Below are positions 17,479-26,355 of a DNA stretch of 64,000 bases, piece after piece. A model generated the notes under the pieces. It did not search any database and was not told where the DNA came from. It saw only the letters and a list, made by a program, of their open reading frames with translations. Both the position numbers and the translations under genes were made by a program. This DNA is from Flavobacteriaceae bacterium GF1 (lineage in GTDB: Bacteria; Bacteroidota; Bacteroidia; Flavobacteriales; Flavobacteriaceae), in NCBI GenBank assembly GCA_009797885.1, contig WNKP01000005.1, positions 124,001-188,000 of the forward strand. The letters are read 5' to 3'. Every line of letters starts with the position of its first letter. The stretch's first letter is position 1.

Positions 17479-18495
17479 ATGAAAAGAACCTTTTGTTTTC
17501 TGATTGTCGTTTTAATACTATCAAAAACTACCTCTGGCCAACATGATAAAATCACTGCGAATTGGAAAACCATAAGTATCCATGACAATAGTTTAGGTGA
17601 AATTGAATACCATGTCCACAAAAATAAAATTAGCTCAAACAAACCTTTAATAGTTTATCTACAGGGTTCCAAAAACTTTCCTTTGTATTGGCTTAACCCC
17701 AATGGAAGATATTCCACCAGTACCACCCTTGATTTTACATCCATAAGCAATGCGTATCATATTGTTCTTATCAGTAAGCCCAACATCCCTTTTGTGGACA
17801 GTATCCAAATAGCACCATCGGGCAGGAAGTATTATCCTTTGAATGAAGACTATCGTGAGAAGTATAGTTTGGATTGGAGAACAAATGCCGCTGACAAGGT
17901 CATCAATGACGCCTTAAAAAAACTGAATGTGGATAGCTCCACGGTCATTGTTTGGGGACATTCGGAAGGTTCGCAAGTGGCACCCGCAGTAGCAACAAAC
18001 AACAAAAACGTTACCCATGTCATCTCCATGATGGGCAATTCGCTTAATCATCTGTATGATTTTATACTTCAGGAAAGGGTTTCCGCCTTAAATGGTCAAA
18101 TATCAAATGAAAAGGCACAGTCGAACATCGATTCTTTATATGCCGAATATGAAAAAATATACAAAGACCCGGAATCCACCACAAAAGAATGGTTTGGGGA
18201 AACCTATTACAAGTGGAGCAGTTTTACCTTAAGTTCCCCTTTAGAAAATATGCTGAAGCTCGATATCCCCATTCTTTATGTCGCCGGAGGAGCGGACCAC
18301 CAGAGTATCTTGAATATGGATTATGCGAAACTCGAGTTCCTGAGGAAAGGAAAGGACAATCTGACCTATAAAGTATTTCCAAACTGTGACCATTTTTTTA
18401 TGGAGACCAGGACTGACGAATCGGGTAAAAAAGAATGGATCGACCATTTGGATGAAGTCAATGACTTTGCTTTGGAATGGGTAACCAAAAATTGA
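17479..18495 (+). CDS. Secreted alpha/beta hydrolase
   Basis: About 338 residues. I take ATG 17479 rather than the in-frame ATG 17452 because it opens a clean signal peptide (TFCFLIVVLILSKTTSGQ). The nucleophile elbow is GHSEGSQ with Ser162; the later GGADHQS and the C-terminal NCDHFF can supply Asp and His. Exported esterase or peptidase-like hydrolase, acting in the periplasm; substrate unknown. A variant leader motif (CGGTTACAAAGGATCATT) lies 45 nt before the chosen start. Confidence 0.7.
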   Translation: MKRTFCFLIVVLILSKTTSGQHDKITANWKTISIHDNSLGEIEYHVHKNKISSNKPLIVYLQGSKNFPLYWLNPNGRYSTSTTLDFTSISNAYHIVLISKPNIPFVDSIQIAPSGRKYYPLNEDYREKYSLDWRTNAADKVINDALKKLNVDSSTVIVWGHSEGSQVAPAVATNNKNVTHVISMMGNSLNHLYDFILQERVSALNGQISNEKAQSNIDSLYAEYEKIYKDPESTTKEWFGETYYKWSSFTLSSPLENMLKLDIPILYVAGGADHQSILNMDYAKLEFLRKGKDNLTYKVFPNCDHFFMETRTDESGKKEWIDHLDEVNDFALEWVTKN

Positions 18496-18723
18496 TAAAT
18501 GCCCTACAAATAACTTGGACAACCATAGTTATGGCTTATTCGACTGCCCATGTAAACGATGGGGACAGGTTGGAATCCCTGCCTATGGCACTTCAGGTTC
18601 CTCGCCTTCCCATAATTAGGAACACTGAATGAAAAGATAGTGGCAGTGGTATTGTTGTATTTTTGGAAAACCCTGTTTATAAAGATTACGGAATATTAAG
18701 ACCGTTCTTTTAACTGACTCACA

Positions 18724-19125
18724 ATGGAAGATTTGAGCCATGGCACCCTGGTCTTTCTGGACTACTTCTTTTTAATATTCCACTCTGCCTATACCCTCTT
18801 TAGCATTTTTGGATGGATCTGGCAAAAAACAAGGGTTGTACACCTGCTTACTTCCCTGCTTACTTTGTTTTCATGGTTACTTATGGGCATCTGGTATGGT
18901 CTTGGATATTGCTTCTTGACCGACTGGCATTGGGACGTCCGTACTGCCCTTGGAAAACCTCCAAATTCCAGTTCTTATATACATTTTCTGATTCGGGAAA
19001 TTACAGGTTTTGATCTTCACGCGCCACTCGTTGATAAGTGGGTAGTTTTGGTATTTACAGCTTGTTTTCTTCTTTCCATAGCGCTAAATTTAAGGGATTA
19101 CAAAAGAAGAAAGCATAGCCGCTAG
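18724..19125 (+). CDS. DUF2784-like integral membrane protein
   Basis: 133 residues with three or four membrane helices (LDYFFLIFHSAYTLFSIFGW, LLTSLLTLFSWLLMGIW, WVVLVFTACFLLSIAL). The motif GLGYCFLTDWHWDVRTALG is typical of DUF2784. Function unknown. Stand-alone; CCGTTC lies 22 nt before the start. Confidence 0.65.
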   Translation: MEDLSHGTLVFLDYFFLIFHSAYTLFSIFGWIWQKTRVVHLLTSLLTLFSWLLMGIWYGLGYCFLTDWHWDVRTALGKPPNSSSYIHFLIREITGFDLHAPLVDKWVVLVFTACFLLSIALNLRDYKRRKHSR

Positions 19126-19327
19126 AAGCAAAGAAGGGAAAGCAGGTAAAATGGCTTGGGTGATGTTCTTGTAAGGTGAATATTCGTTACTACAACAAAT
19201 ACTTCACACTTATAAAGATATTTAGAATTGATCATGATCCGTTTGCCCATAGTGACAAGCACAACAAAAACATACATGAACAGATTATAGTATTGATGAA
19301 CTTCCCTCAAACCAAAAACGATTACGA

Positions 19328-20191
19328 ATGAGCAGTATTCAGGACATGAATAATCGGATGAAGCAAAACCGTAATCTGAGACCTTCAAAACGCGCAAAAT
19401 TCAAAGAAAACAATCGAAGAACGATATATACGGAATCCAACCCAGAGGATAGGCCCGCCTTTAAGGAATTTTCAGCGTTTCAAGTAAAAATGACAATTGA
19501 CAAATTTAGACAGGAGATTAAAGCCAAAAAGCGACTGGAATTAATTGTATTGATTGTCTTTTTGGGAGTTGCAGGTTCTTTCATAAGCTATCAAATCATT
19601 TCTAAAAAAGATAATCCCAGAAAACCTGAAATCAATAAATCCACAATTGATTATTATTTCCCAACTCCAATAGTATGGAGTGGGAAATTGTCCGAGCCCC
19701 TAAGAGTTCCCCATTCGGACTACTTCTACATTCCGATAGTGGGAAATCTGGATTATATTGATTTAGGCCGAACGTACCTGATATCCCCCAATAATATGGT
19801 CGTGGATTACACCAGTAATATTCTTTTTCTCGACAAGAACTGCGATATCCTTGGCAAACTGCTACCTGAAAATGGGTCCATCAGGTATATGATGGTTATT
19901 CCAAGTAACGAAGAGTTTAAACCAAAAAAAATTATATATAGCTTAACACAAGATGAACCAAATGTCTTTGGCAAATTATATAATATCAAAAAGCACCATA
20001 TATACATTTCCGACTTGGACGGCAACAACTTAACCAAAATAACAGACCGTGAAGTGCGAAGTTTTCAGTGGGACGATGAGCGCAAGGAGATAGTATTCTA
20101 CTTTTCTTATGATAAGAAAATGAACGATAGTATTTATGGTGTCTTTAATATGGAATCAAATAAATTCAGATTAACAAATCGATTGGAATAA
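19328..20191 (+). CDS. Conserved flavobacterial single-pass membrane protein
   Basis: 287 residues. A basic cytoplasmic N-terminus (MSSIQDMNNRMKQNRNLRPS) typical of a conserved family in Flavobacteriaceae that has sometimes been mislabelled as riboflavin synthase, then one membrane helix (LIVLIVFLGVAGSFISYQII, about 77-96). The larger C-terminal part, predicted outside, has propeller-like strands (SDLDGNNLTKITDREVRSFQWDD) similar to PD40 blades. Function unknown. No promoter element that I can identify lies in its 202-bp upstream gap. Confidence 0.55.
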   Translation: MSSIQDMNNRMKQNRNLRPSKRAKFKENNRRTIYTESNPEDRPAFKEFSAFQVKMTIDKFRQEIKAKKRLELIVLIVFLGVAGSFISYQIISKKDNPRKPEINKSTIDYYFPTPIVWSGKLSEPLRVPHSDYFYIPIVGNLDYIDLGRTYLISPNNMVVDYTSNILFLDKNCDILGKLLPENGSIRYMMVIPSNEEFKPKKIIYSLTQDEPNVFGKLYNIKKHHIYISDLDGNNLTKITDREVRSFQWDDERKEIVFYFSYDKKMNDSIYGVFNMESNKFRLTNRLE

Positions 20192-20339
20192 AACAAAAGC
20201 GTTGCACAGCCAAGGCTAGAATTCATTATGATAACGAATTAAAACAAAGTCTAATTTGTGAATCAAACGGCTGGATTTCGTGAACTACCCCTAACCTTAA
20301 CCCATATGGACCAATAAAACCCTCCATTCCAAATAAAAT

Positions 20340-20385
20340 TTGTGTAACCGAACAGTTACATTTATATTTGTAACCAATCGGTTAC
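20340..20385 (+). promoter_or_regulatory. arsR-type promoter with two GTAAC/GTTAC operators
   Basis: TTG (20340-20342) and TATATTTG (20363-20370) are spaced 20 bp apart, a full match to the flavobacterial promoter. The palindrome TGTAAC-N6-GTTACA (20343-20360) fills the spacer and a second, GTAACC-AATC-GGTTAC (20370-20385), starts at the last base of the -7 box and covers the expected transcription start. The layout is that of a self-repressed gene. Confidence 0.8.
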
Positions 20386-20394
20386 CTAAATGTG

Positions 20395-20709
20395 ATGAGA
20401 AGGGACGTCTTTCAGGCCATTGCGGACCCCACCAGACGGGATATTATAAACATGCTGTCCAAAGAAGCGTTGAGTGTGAACGAGATTGCCGAAAGATTTG
20501 ACATGAGTAGGCCGGCCATCTCAAAGCACCTCAAAATCCTAAACGAATGCAGCATTATCCAATTCAAGAAAATGGGAAGGGAACGGATCTGCTTAATTCA
20601 GCCGCAAGAACTCATTCCAGCATTTTTATGGATCAACCAATACCACAAACTTTGGGAGGCCCGAATAGATGCGTTTGAAGCGTATGTAAATCAACTAAAA
20701 AATAAGTAA
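20395..20709 (+). CDS. ArsR-family HTH repressor
   Basis: About 104 residues from ATG 20395 (GTG 20392 is an alternative). Winged helix-turn-helix of the ArsR type: RRDVFQAIADPTRRDIINML, then LSVNEIAERFDMSRPAISKHLKIL. No Cys pair for metal binding is present, so it belongs to the metal-independent subgroup that is usually paired with an AHSA1/SRPBCC gene, as here (2-bp gap). Two palindromes in its promoter argue for autorepression. Confidence 0.88.
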   Translation: MRRDVFQAIADPTRRDIINMLSKEALSVNEIAERFDMSRPAISKHLKILNECSIIQFKKMGRERICLIQPQELIPAFLWINQYHKLWEARIDAFEAYVNQLKNK

Positions 20710-20711
20710 TC

Positions 20712-21161
20712 ATGGGCAATTTAAATGACAGGACCTTAACCATTAAAAAGACTTTTGACGCACCCATAGATGTCGTTTGGCAAGCCTGGACCAAACCAGA
20801 ACACCTTGCCAAATGGTGGGTTCCCAGTGGAATGGAAATTAAGATTATAGCACATGATTTTCGCGAGGGGGGAAAGTGGAAATACGAAATGCTAATGCCG
20901 GATGGAAATATGTTCGTATCCGAGGGAACATATATGGAAATCGTTGAATTTGAAAAAATAATCACGTCAGCTGATTTTAGACCCATGACCCACAATGTGG
21001 AGTTGCAATGCTTCTTTAAAGCTGAAGGGGATAAAACTATTTTTATATTTAACGTGGTACACGAAACTGCCGAATATTGTAAACAACAGGAGGAAATGGG
21101 CTTTTACAACGGATGGGGTTCCGCTTTTGAACGATTGGAAAAACTGGTAGTAAAAAAATAG
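20712..21161 (+). CDS. SRPBCC (AHSA1-like) protein
   Basis: 149 residues with the typical start LTIKKTFDAPIDVVWQAWTKPEHLAKWWVP of the AHSA1/START-like group; a hydrophobic-ligand-binding fold. It follows the ArsR gene by 2 bp and will share its promoter. In similar pairs the SRPBCC protein is thought to bind or detoxify the inducing molecule; the ligand is unknown. Confidence 0.85.
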   Translation: MGNLNDRTLTIKKTFDAPIDVVWQAWTKPEHLAKWWVPSGMEIKIIAHDFREGGKWKYEMLMPDGNMFVSEGTYMEIVEFEKIITSADFRPMTHNVELQCFFKAEGDKTIFIFNVVHETAEYCKQQEEMGFYNGWGSAFERLEKLVVKK

Positions 21162-21207
21162 AAGTTGCCCATATGTGGATTTTTTCCGCCTTTTATGCTT
21201 TACTCGT

Positions 21208-21296
21208 GTCCCGATGGCCATCGGGACCCGTCGGGGGCAAGAACGACCCAACCGAACGCCCACCTTGCCTTTCGGGCAAGCAATGCTCAGTGCTTG
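21208..21296. repeat. Cluster of strong hairpins between the SRPBCC and SAP genes
   Basis: The 20-bp perfect palindrome GTCCCGATGGCCATCGGGAC (21208-21227) is followed by CTTGCC-TTTCG-GGCAAG (21264-21280) and by CAAGCA (21277-21282) with TGCTTG (21291-21296). The last two stems share bases 21277-21280, so they cannot form together. Leader motif CCGTTGTACATCAC follows at 21315. Confidence 0.6.
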
Positions 21297-21349
21297 CGGG
21301 AATACTAACTGAGACCGTTGTACATCACAATGTAACTGCGTAAATACCA

Positions 21350-21946
21350 ATGCAAAGACCCAATTTTGAAGACATAAAAACCGGAGAGGAATTTAATCAA
21401 TGGTATTGGTTAAAGTCGGAAATGGTTGAAATCTGTAAATGTTCCGGATTGCCCACTACAGGCAGAAAGTTTGACCTACGCGATAGAATTATGTATGCTT
21501 TGGACCATGATGGGAAATTAAAACCCGAACCAAAAAAGCAGAAAACCAAATCAAAATTCAATTGGGCGAAATCTGAATTATCCCTTGAAACCATAATCAC
21601 CGACAATGTGTCCTTCGGACCAAATTTCAGGCGATTTATGAAAGGTATCATCGGAAATAAGTTTTCCTGTCATAGCGATTTTATGGACTGGGTAAAGTCC
21701 AACGAAGGAAAAACATTGGCCGAAGCCGTTAAAAAATGGCACGAACTTGAAGAAAGAAAAGCGGATCCGGATTTCAAAAGGACAATTGCCGACAATAATA
21801 TGCTCGCTCAATATACACGTGATTTTCTTGAGGACAATAAAAACAGAACTTTAAAGGACGCTAAAAAATATTGGAACTTAAAAAAGCAATTGCCCACAAA
21901 AGATGGATTTGTGAGGTATGAAAGCGCCGATTTAAAACTTGGGTAA
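21350..21946 (+). CDS. SAP / DUF6434 domain protein
   Basis: 198 residues. The N-terminal part (about 1-65) fits a SAP-like helix-turn-helix (LKSEMVEICKCSGLPTTGRKFDLRDRIMYAL), then a basic linker (KPEPKKQKTKSKFNW) and DUF6434-like repeats (VSFGPNFRRFMKGIIGNKFSCHSDFMDWVKSNEGKTLAEAVKKW). A nucleic-acid-binding role is likely from the SAP motif, but no partner is visible. Leader motif CCGTTG lies 35 nt before the start. Confidence 0.65.
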   Translation: MQRPNFEDIKTGEEFNQWYWLKSEMVEICKCSGLPTTGRKFDLRDRIMYALDHDGKLKPEPKKQKTKSKFNWAKSELSLETIITDNVSFGPNFRRFMKGIIGNKFSCHSDFMDWVKSNEGKTLAEAVKKWHELEERKADPDFKRTIADNNMLAQYTRDFLEDNKNRTLKDAKKYWNLKKQLPTKDGFVRYESADLKLG

Positions 21947-22215
21947 GAAAAAATAACCCCGCATCAAAAAGGCCATAATCCATTGCTTCCTCTTTCCAAA
22001 AATCGTTTTTAGTTAGATCGAACCGAAAATTAAAAGGCCCACGAATGTCAAAAGTGTCCTCCCCTCCCCTTTTACATACTCGGCATCCTCGTTCGCATTA
22101 ACTCATTAGACATAGCCTATTGGCATGAATTGGGAAAAATGGGGGCGTATACCTAAAGTGGTAATCAACTGTAACAAAATACGGCCTGGTTCTTCATACT
22201 TCTTTAAATCAAAAA

Positions 22216-22914
22216 ATGAAAATGAAAGACAGGAAAAAAATAGCAAGGACTGCCGGTTTCTTTTATCTATTGGTTGTGATTTTCAGCTTTCTCACCATGG
22301 CAATTATTCCCTCTAAAATTGTTGTGTGGGAAGATCACATAGCAACTATGGGAAACCTTGTCGCATACGAACCACTATTTAGGTTTGGGATTGTTGCCGG
22401 AATTTTGGTTCATTTAAGCTATATCGTATTACCACTAACGTTATACAGGCTATTGTATCATATCAATAAAAACTATGCAACCTTAATGGTGGTATTTGCC
22501 CTAATAAGTGTGCCCATATCATATACCTTATTGTTGGATCAATTTGAAATTATAGAATTGTTAAAAGAGTATAGCTCATTTGGAGCAGCTGAAAAGGAAC
22601 AAGCCGGTCTACAGGTGCTAACAATGTATGATAACCTTTATGATGGCTTTTTCCTATGTCAGGTGTTTTGGGGACTTTGGTTACTACCCTTTGGTTACCT
22701 GATCTTTAAATCCGGGTTTTTGCCTAAAACATTAGGTGTTTTTTTGATGCTCGGTTGCCTTGCCTATCTGACCAATGTTTTTGGACGAATTCTTTACCCA
22801 GACTTTTCGGATTACATAAACACACGCCTGCTTATTTTACCGGCCACGATTGGGGAAATAGGAATTTGTCTGTGGCTGTTAATCATTGGGATAAAGGAAA
22901 ATATCAAATTCTGA
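22216..22914 (+). CDS. DUF4386 integral membrane protein
   Basis: 232 residues with six predicted membrane helices; the N-terminal ARTAGFFYLLVVIFSFL and LVAYEPLFRFGIVAGILVHL are the DUF4386 signature. Function unknown. Stand-alone gene after a 269-bp gap in which I see no clear promoter. Confidence 0.7.
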   Translation: MKMKDRKKIARTAGFFYLLVVIFSFLTMAIIPSKIVVWEDHIATMGNLVAYEPLFRFGIVAGILVHLSYIVLPLTLYRLLYHINKNYATLMVVFALISVPISYTLLLDQFEIIELLKEYSSFGAAEKEQAGLQVLTMYDNLYDGFFLCQVFWGLWLLPFGYLIFKSGFLPKTLGVFLMLGCLAYLTNVFGRILYPDFSDYINTRLLILPATIGEIGICLWLLIIGIKENIKF

Positions 22915-23048
22915 CGATCGGGGTACCCTATCCAAAAAAGAACAATGCCGCAAGGTATATCGCCATTGTGGTATTTTCCATACATAGCCCACTTTGACAG
23001 GTGCAGTGCAGGTCACGCATTATGAGCCTGGAATTTCCTGTAATCAAT

Positions 23049-23056
23049 TATCTTTA
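23049..23056 (+). promoter_or_regulatory. Promoter-like box TATCTTTA before the DUF1349 gene
   Basis: Within GTAATCAATTATCTTTA, a variant of the string found before three other genes. It lies 98 nt before ATG 23147. Confidence 0.35.
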
Positions 23057-23146
23057 TTGTCCGACGGGCATTTTCCACAGGTTTGTTTTAAACCTACAAT
23101 CTTGAATTGTTCGTCAGGGGCAACAAATAGGAAAAACCCAGATAAG

Positions 23147-23866
23147 ATGCAGGCCATCATTCGAAACTTTACTTCGCTCCTTATTGTCCTTTCCCTACTT
23201 CAGCTAGGGTGCGATAACAGCAAGAATGTAAAATCGACAGGGACAATGCACGAGCAGAACAATAGTTTTGAACACCTTACCACCGAAAATTTGGGGGATT
23301 TCAAGTGGCTCAATGAACCCAAATCTTTTGAAGTGAACGATGGGATTTTAAAGGTCATCGCTGAAAAGGAAACCGATTTCTTTAATAATCCGGAAGACCA
23401 CAAAAAGACCGCTACCGCACCGATGTTATATAAGGAACTGGAAGGTGACTTTGTGGCAAAAGCATTGGTAAGACCTGATTTTTCTTCATTGTGGAATGCG
23501 GTAGCACTCATGGTTCATATAGACAACGATAACTGGATAAAGTTCGCTTTTGAAAATTCCGATGCCACAGGAAGAAGCATTGTTTCCGTGGTGACCAAAG
23601 AGACTTCGGATGATGCCAATGGCGTAATCCTAAAAGATCAGGACCAAATCTGGTTAAAATTGGTCCGAAAAGACAACAATTACTCCATGCTTTGGTCAAA
23701 GAATGGAAAAGAGTACAAAATGACCCGATTAAGTACCTTGCCAAGCGTGGACCCAATTAAGATTGGAATAGAAGTCCAAAGTCCCGTTGGAGCATCTGCA
23801 ACGCATGAAATTGTCTATTTTGAGATCGTAAAAACTACGGTCAAGGATTTAAGAAAAGGAGAATGA
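23147..23866 (+). CDS. DUF1349-like concanavalin-fold lipoprotein
   Basis: About 239 residues from ATG 23147, which opens a lipoprotein signal (LLIVLSLLQLGC, Cys near residue 22). The remaining beta-rich part matches DUF1349 (LYKELEGDFVAKALVRPDFSSLWNAVALMVHIDNDNWIKFAFE), a jelly-roll group related to glucanase-like folds. Probably a periplasmic or surface carbohydrate binder. An earlier start at 22994 would place the signal internally and is rejected. Confidence 0.65.
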   Translation: MQAIIRNFTSLLIVLSLLQLGCDNSKNVKSTGTMHEQNNSFEHLTTENLGDFKWLNEPKSFEVNDGILKVIAEKETDFFNNPEDHKKTATAPMLYKELEGDFVAKALVRPDFSSLWNAVALMVHIDNDNWIKFAFENSDATGRSIVSVVTKETSDDANGVILKDQDQIWLKLVRKDNNYSMLWSKNGKEYKMTRLSTLPSVDPIKIGIEVQSPVGASATHEIVYFEIVKTTVKDLRKGE

Positions 23867-23957
23867 AAACTAACGATAATCCTGTATATGATGATTACGC
23901 CCGGCAAAAGCCGGTCATGTCACCTATATGAAACCGTCGATTGCCATACAAACACCT

Positions 23958-24866
23958 ATGAAAGAAATCATTAGAACACCAGAAAATAGATTTGAAAATT
24001 TGGAAGATTACGATTTCCAAAGCAACTATATCGACATAGATGAAGGTTTACGATTACATTATGTTGAGGAAGGCACTGGGAACAAACCAACGGTTTTATT
24101 GCTTCATGGTGAACCAAGTTGGTCCTATTTGTATCGTAAAATGATTCCTATACTTTCGAATAATTTTAGGGTCATAGCACCAGACTTAATTGGGTTTGGC
24201 AAGTCGGACAAATTCGTGGACAAAAAAGAGTATTCCTATCAAAAGCATGTCGACTGGATGTCAACCTTTATCAAGAAAGTAAACCTGAACAATATCATCC
24301 TCTTTTGTCAAGACTGGGGAGGGTTGATCGGATTGCGAATTGTAACGGAAATGAGTGATAGATTTGACATGGTTGTAGCTTCCAACACTACTTTACCAAC
24401 GGGCAAAACGCCCATGCCCGATAGTTTTTTAAAATGGAGGGCATACTCCCAGCACTCGCCTGGATTCAACATTGGTAAAGTATTGGATATGGGAACCGTT
24501 CAATCGTTATCAGAAGGCGTTTACAAAGCTTATAATGCGCCATTCCCTTCTGAAGAATATAAGGCCGGAGCACGAATTTTTCCAACTTTGGTCCCCATCG
24601 AAGAAGATGATCCTGAATCCATAAAAAATCTTGGGGCGTGGGAGAAATTAAAATCTTGGAACAAACCATTCCTCACCATCTTTGGAGACGAAGACAATAT
24701 TATGCTTGGAGCTGAAAAAGCATTTCAAAAATTGGTTCCGGGTGCAAAAGGACAACAGCATAAAATTCTACATGCCGGACATTTTATCCAAGAAGAGAAA
24801 GGAGAAGAGCTTGCCAATTTGATCATTGAATTTTACAAAAAGAATACTACGGCCAACAATGCTTAA
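23958..24866 (+). CDS. Haloalkane dehalogenase (HLD-I-like alpha/beta hydrolase)
   Basis: About 302 residues from ATG 23958; the N-terminus IIRTPENRFENLEDYDF aligns with known haloalkane dehalogenases, so the earlier ATG at 23928 is less likely. Nucleophile Asp119 sits in CQDWGG with halide-binding Trp120 next to it; HGEPSWSYLY forms the oxyanion region; Asp246 (GDEDNIMLG) and His275 (HAGHFIQEE) complete the triad, with the acid in the HLD-I position. It would hydrolyse carbon-halogen bonds, giving an alcohol and halide, in the cytoplasm. A leader motif CCGTCGATTGCCAT lies 24 nt before the start. Confidence 0.85.
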   Translation: MKEIIRTPENRFENLEDYDFQSNYIDIDEGLRLHYVEEGTGNKPTVLLLHGEPSWSYLYRKMIPILSNNFRVIAPDLIGFGKSDKFVDKKEYSYQKHVDWMSTFIKKVNLNNIILFCQDWGGLIGLRIVTEMSDRFDMVVASNTTLPTGKTPMPDSFLKWRAYSQHSPGFNIGKVLDMGTVQSLSEGVYKAYNAPFPSEEYKAGARIFPTLVPIEEDDPESIKNLGAWEKLKSWNKPFLTIFGDEDNIMLGAEKAFQKLVPGAKGQQHKILHAGHFIQEEKGEELANLIIEFYKKNTTANNA

Positions 24867-24983
24867 CCCCACACACCAAACACAACCCGTTTTTAGACGG
24901 CACTTAAATGGGGACAGTGCCCGACCTAAAATCACCTAACTTCCCTTGATATATGGACGTTGCGTGCCATCGGAACAAATCGA

Positions 24984-25730
24984 ATGAACTATCAGGAAAA
25001 ACATAGCAAAGGGTTTATTGCCAACTTTATAAAGAGCTTTTGGGAATTTGAAAGTTCAAAGGAAGACTGCTGTTATGAAATCCTGCCCGATGGGTGTTTT
25101 GACCTTATTTTTGAAATCCGAAACAGACAGATTTCAGAAGTTTCGTTAACAGGGGTTTGGACGGAACAAATTCAAATCTCCATACCTAAAAACACCAAAC
25201 TAATAGGTATTCGCTTCAAACTGATTTCCGCTGAATATATTTTCAAACGGTCCCTCAGGGAATTAAAAAACACGGAAACGAAACTCCCAACAACCTTTTG
25301 GAGCAGTGAAAACCTCAACGTTCAAGACTTTGGGGAATTTACCGATTCCATAACCGGAAAATTACAATTTGAGCTCGAAAACCTCAAGGGAATAGACCAC
25401 AGAAAATTTGAGTTGTTCAGGATACTTTACGAACGAAAAGGGGGGATTACCGTCAAACAACTTTCAGAAAGCATTTTTTGGAGCAGTCGGCAAATCAATA
25501 GGTATTTCAACGACCGTTTTGGCTTTTCACTAAAAACATTCTGCAATATTTTAAAATGCCATTCTTCGCTTACCCATATTGCAAAAGGAAAACTTTTTCC
25601 CGAGCGCGATTATTACGACCAAGCGCATTTTATTAAGCAAATAAAGCAGATTACCGGTGCTACACCGAACACCTTATACGTGAACAAAAACGACCGATTT
25701 TTACAATTGACCACGATTAAGGCAACTTAA
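24984..25730 (+). CDS. AraC-type regulator with DUF6597-like N-terminus
   Basis: About 248 residues from ATG 24984. The N-terminal domain (GFIANFIKSFWEFE, ILPDGCFDLIFEI, LIGIRFKL) matches DUF6597, and the C-terminal half is an AraC helix-turn-helix (VKQLSESIFWSSRQINRYFNDRFGFSLK), ending in ITGATPNTLY. Two bases after its stop begins the frame of the VOC protein, so they are likely one operon. ACGTTGCGTGCCAT lies 27 nt before the start. Confidence 0.8.
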   Translation: MNYQEKHSKGFIANFIKSFWEFESSKEDCCYEILPDGCFDLIFEIRNRQISEVSLTGVWTEQIQISIPKNTKLIGIRFKLISAEYIFKRSLRELKNTETKLPTTFWSSENLNVQDFGEFTDSITGKLQFELENLKGIDHRKFELFRILYERKGGITVKQLSESIFWSSRQINRYFNDRFGFSLKTFCNILKCHSSLTHIAKGKLFPERDYYDQAHFIKQIKQITGATPNTLYVNKNDRFLQLTTIKAT

Positions 25731-25759
25731 ATTTGGGCTTTCACAAAACCGGAAGGAAA

Positions 25760-26185
25760 ATGAAAGCAAACAAATTGACACCCAACCTGGAAGTAACGAA
25801 CATTAGGGAAACGATCGAATTCTATCAGTCTGTTTTGGACTTTTCACTTGTAATGGCCGTACCTGAAACACAGGATGGGATAGAACAAACATTGGCAGAC
25901 GAAAAGGAGTATGTTTATGCTTTGGTACGCAAGGATCGCGTTGAAATGATGTTCCAACGAACCGACAGTTTCAAAGAAGACATACCACTTGCAAAAGACC
26001 TTTCCATGGGCGCTAGTGTTTCGTTTTACATGGAAATTGAGGGGCTCGACAGTTTCTATAACCAAATAAAAGGCAAAGGGTTAAACCCCACAGAATTAAA
26101 AACAGCTTGGTATGGGATGCGGGAATTCTATATTACGGACAACAATGGCTACATCCTTGGCTTTGCCGAAAAAAGTGCAGAATAA
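25760..26185 (+). CDS. VOC family (glyoxalase/bleomycin resistance-like) protein
   Basis: About 141 residues from ATG 25760, which has GGAAGG just upstream as ribosome site. Paired beta-alpha-beta-beta-beta modules: KLTPNLEVTNIRETIEFYQSVLDFSL and SVSFYMEIEGLDSFYNQIKGKGL, ending YITDNNGYILGFAE. Metal-dependent lyase/dioxygenase or drug-binding fold; substrate unknown. Probably co-transcribed with, and controlled by, the AraC regulator just upstream. Confidence 0.75.
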   Translation: MKANKLTPNLEVTNIRETIEFYQSVLDFSLVMAVPETQDGIEQTLADEKEYVYALVRKDRVEMMFQRTDSFKEDIPLAKDLSMGASVSFYMEIEGLDSFYNQIKGKGLNPTELKTAWYGMREFYITDNNGYILGFAEKSAE

Positions 26186-26262
26186 TCAACTTTAAAAAAT
26201 AGGCCCTTAACACCCATACAGGCTATAATACAGCCTTACCCTTGAACCCAAAACAAAATTCC

Positions 26263-26325
26263 TAATTTTAAACGCCGTGGTTTCGCAATTGAAAAATCTT
26301 TGGATTTCCCAAGTCGAAACCATGG
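26263..26325. repeat. Promoter-like box and long inverted repeat in a leader
   Basis: TAATTTTA at 26263-26270 is followed by CCGTGGTTTCG (26275-26285) and its inverted copy CGAAACCATGG (26315-26325), 10 of 11 bases pairing around a 29-nt loop. ATG of the next gene is at 26356. The layout (box, foldback, start) resembles other leaders of the array. Confidence 0.5.
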
Positions 26326-26355
26326 TTTGTACTTGGAATATGTTACGGATACTGC

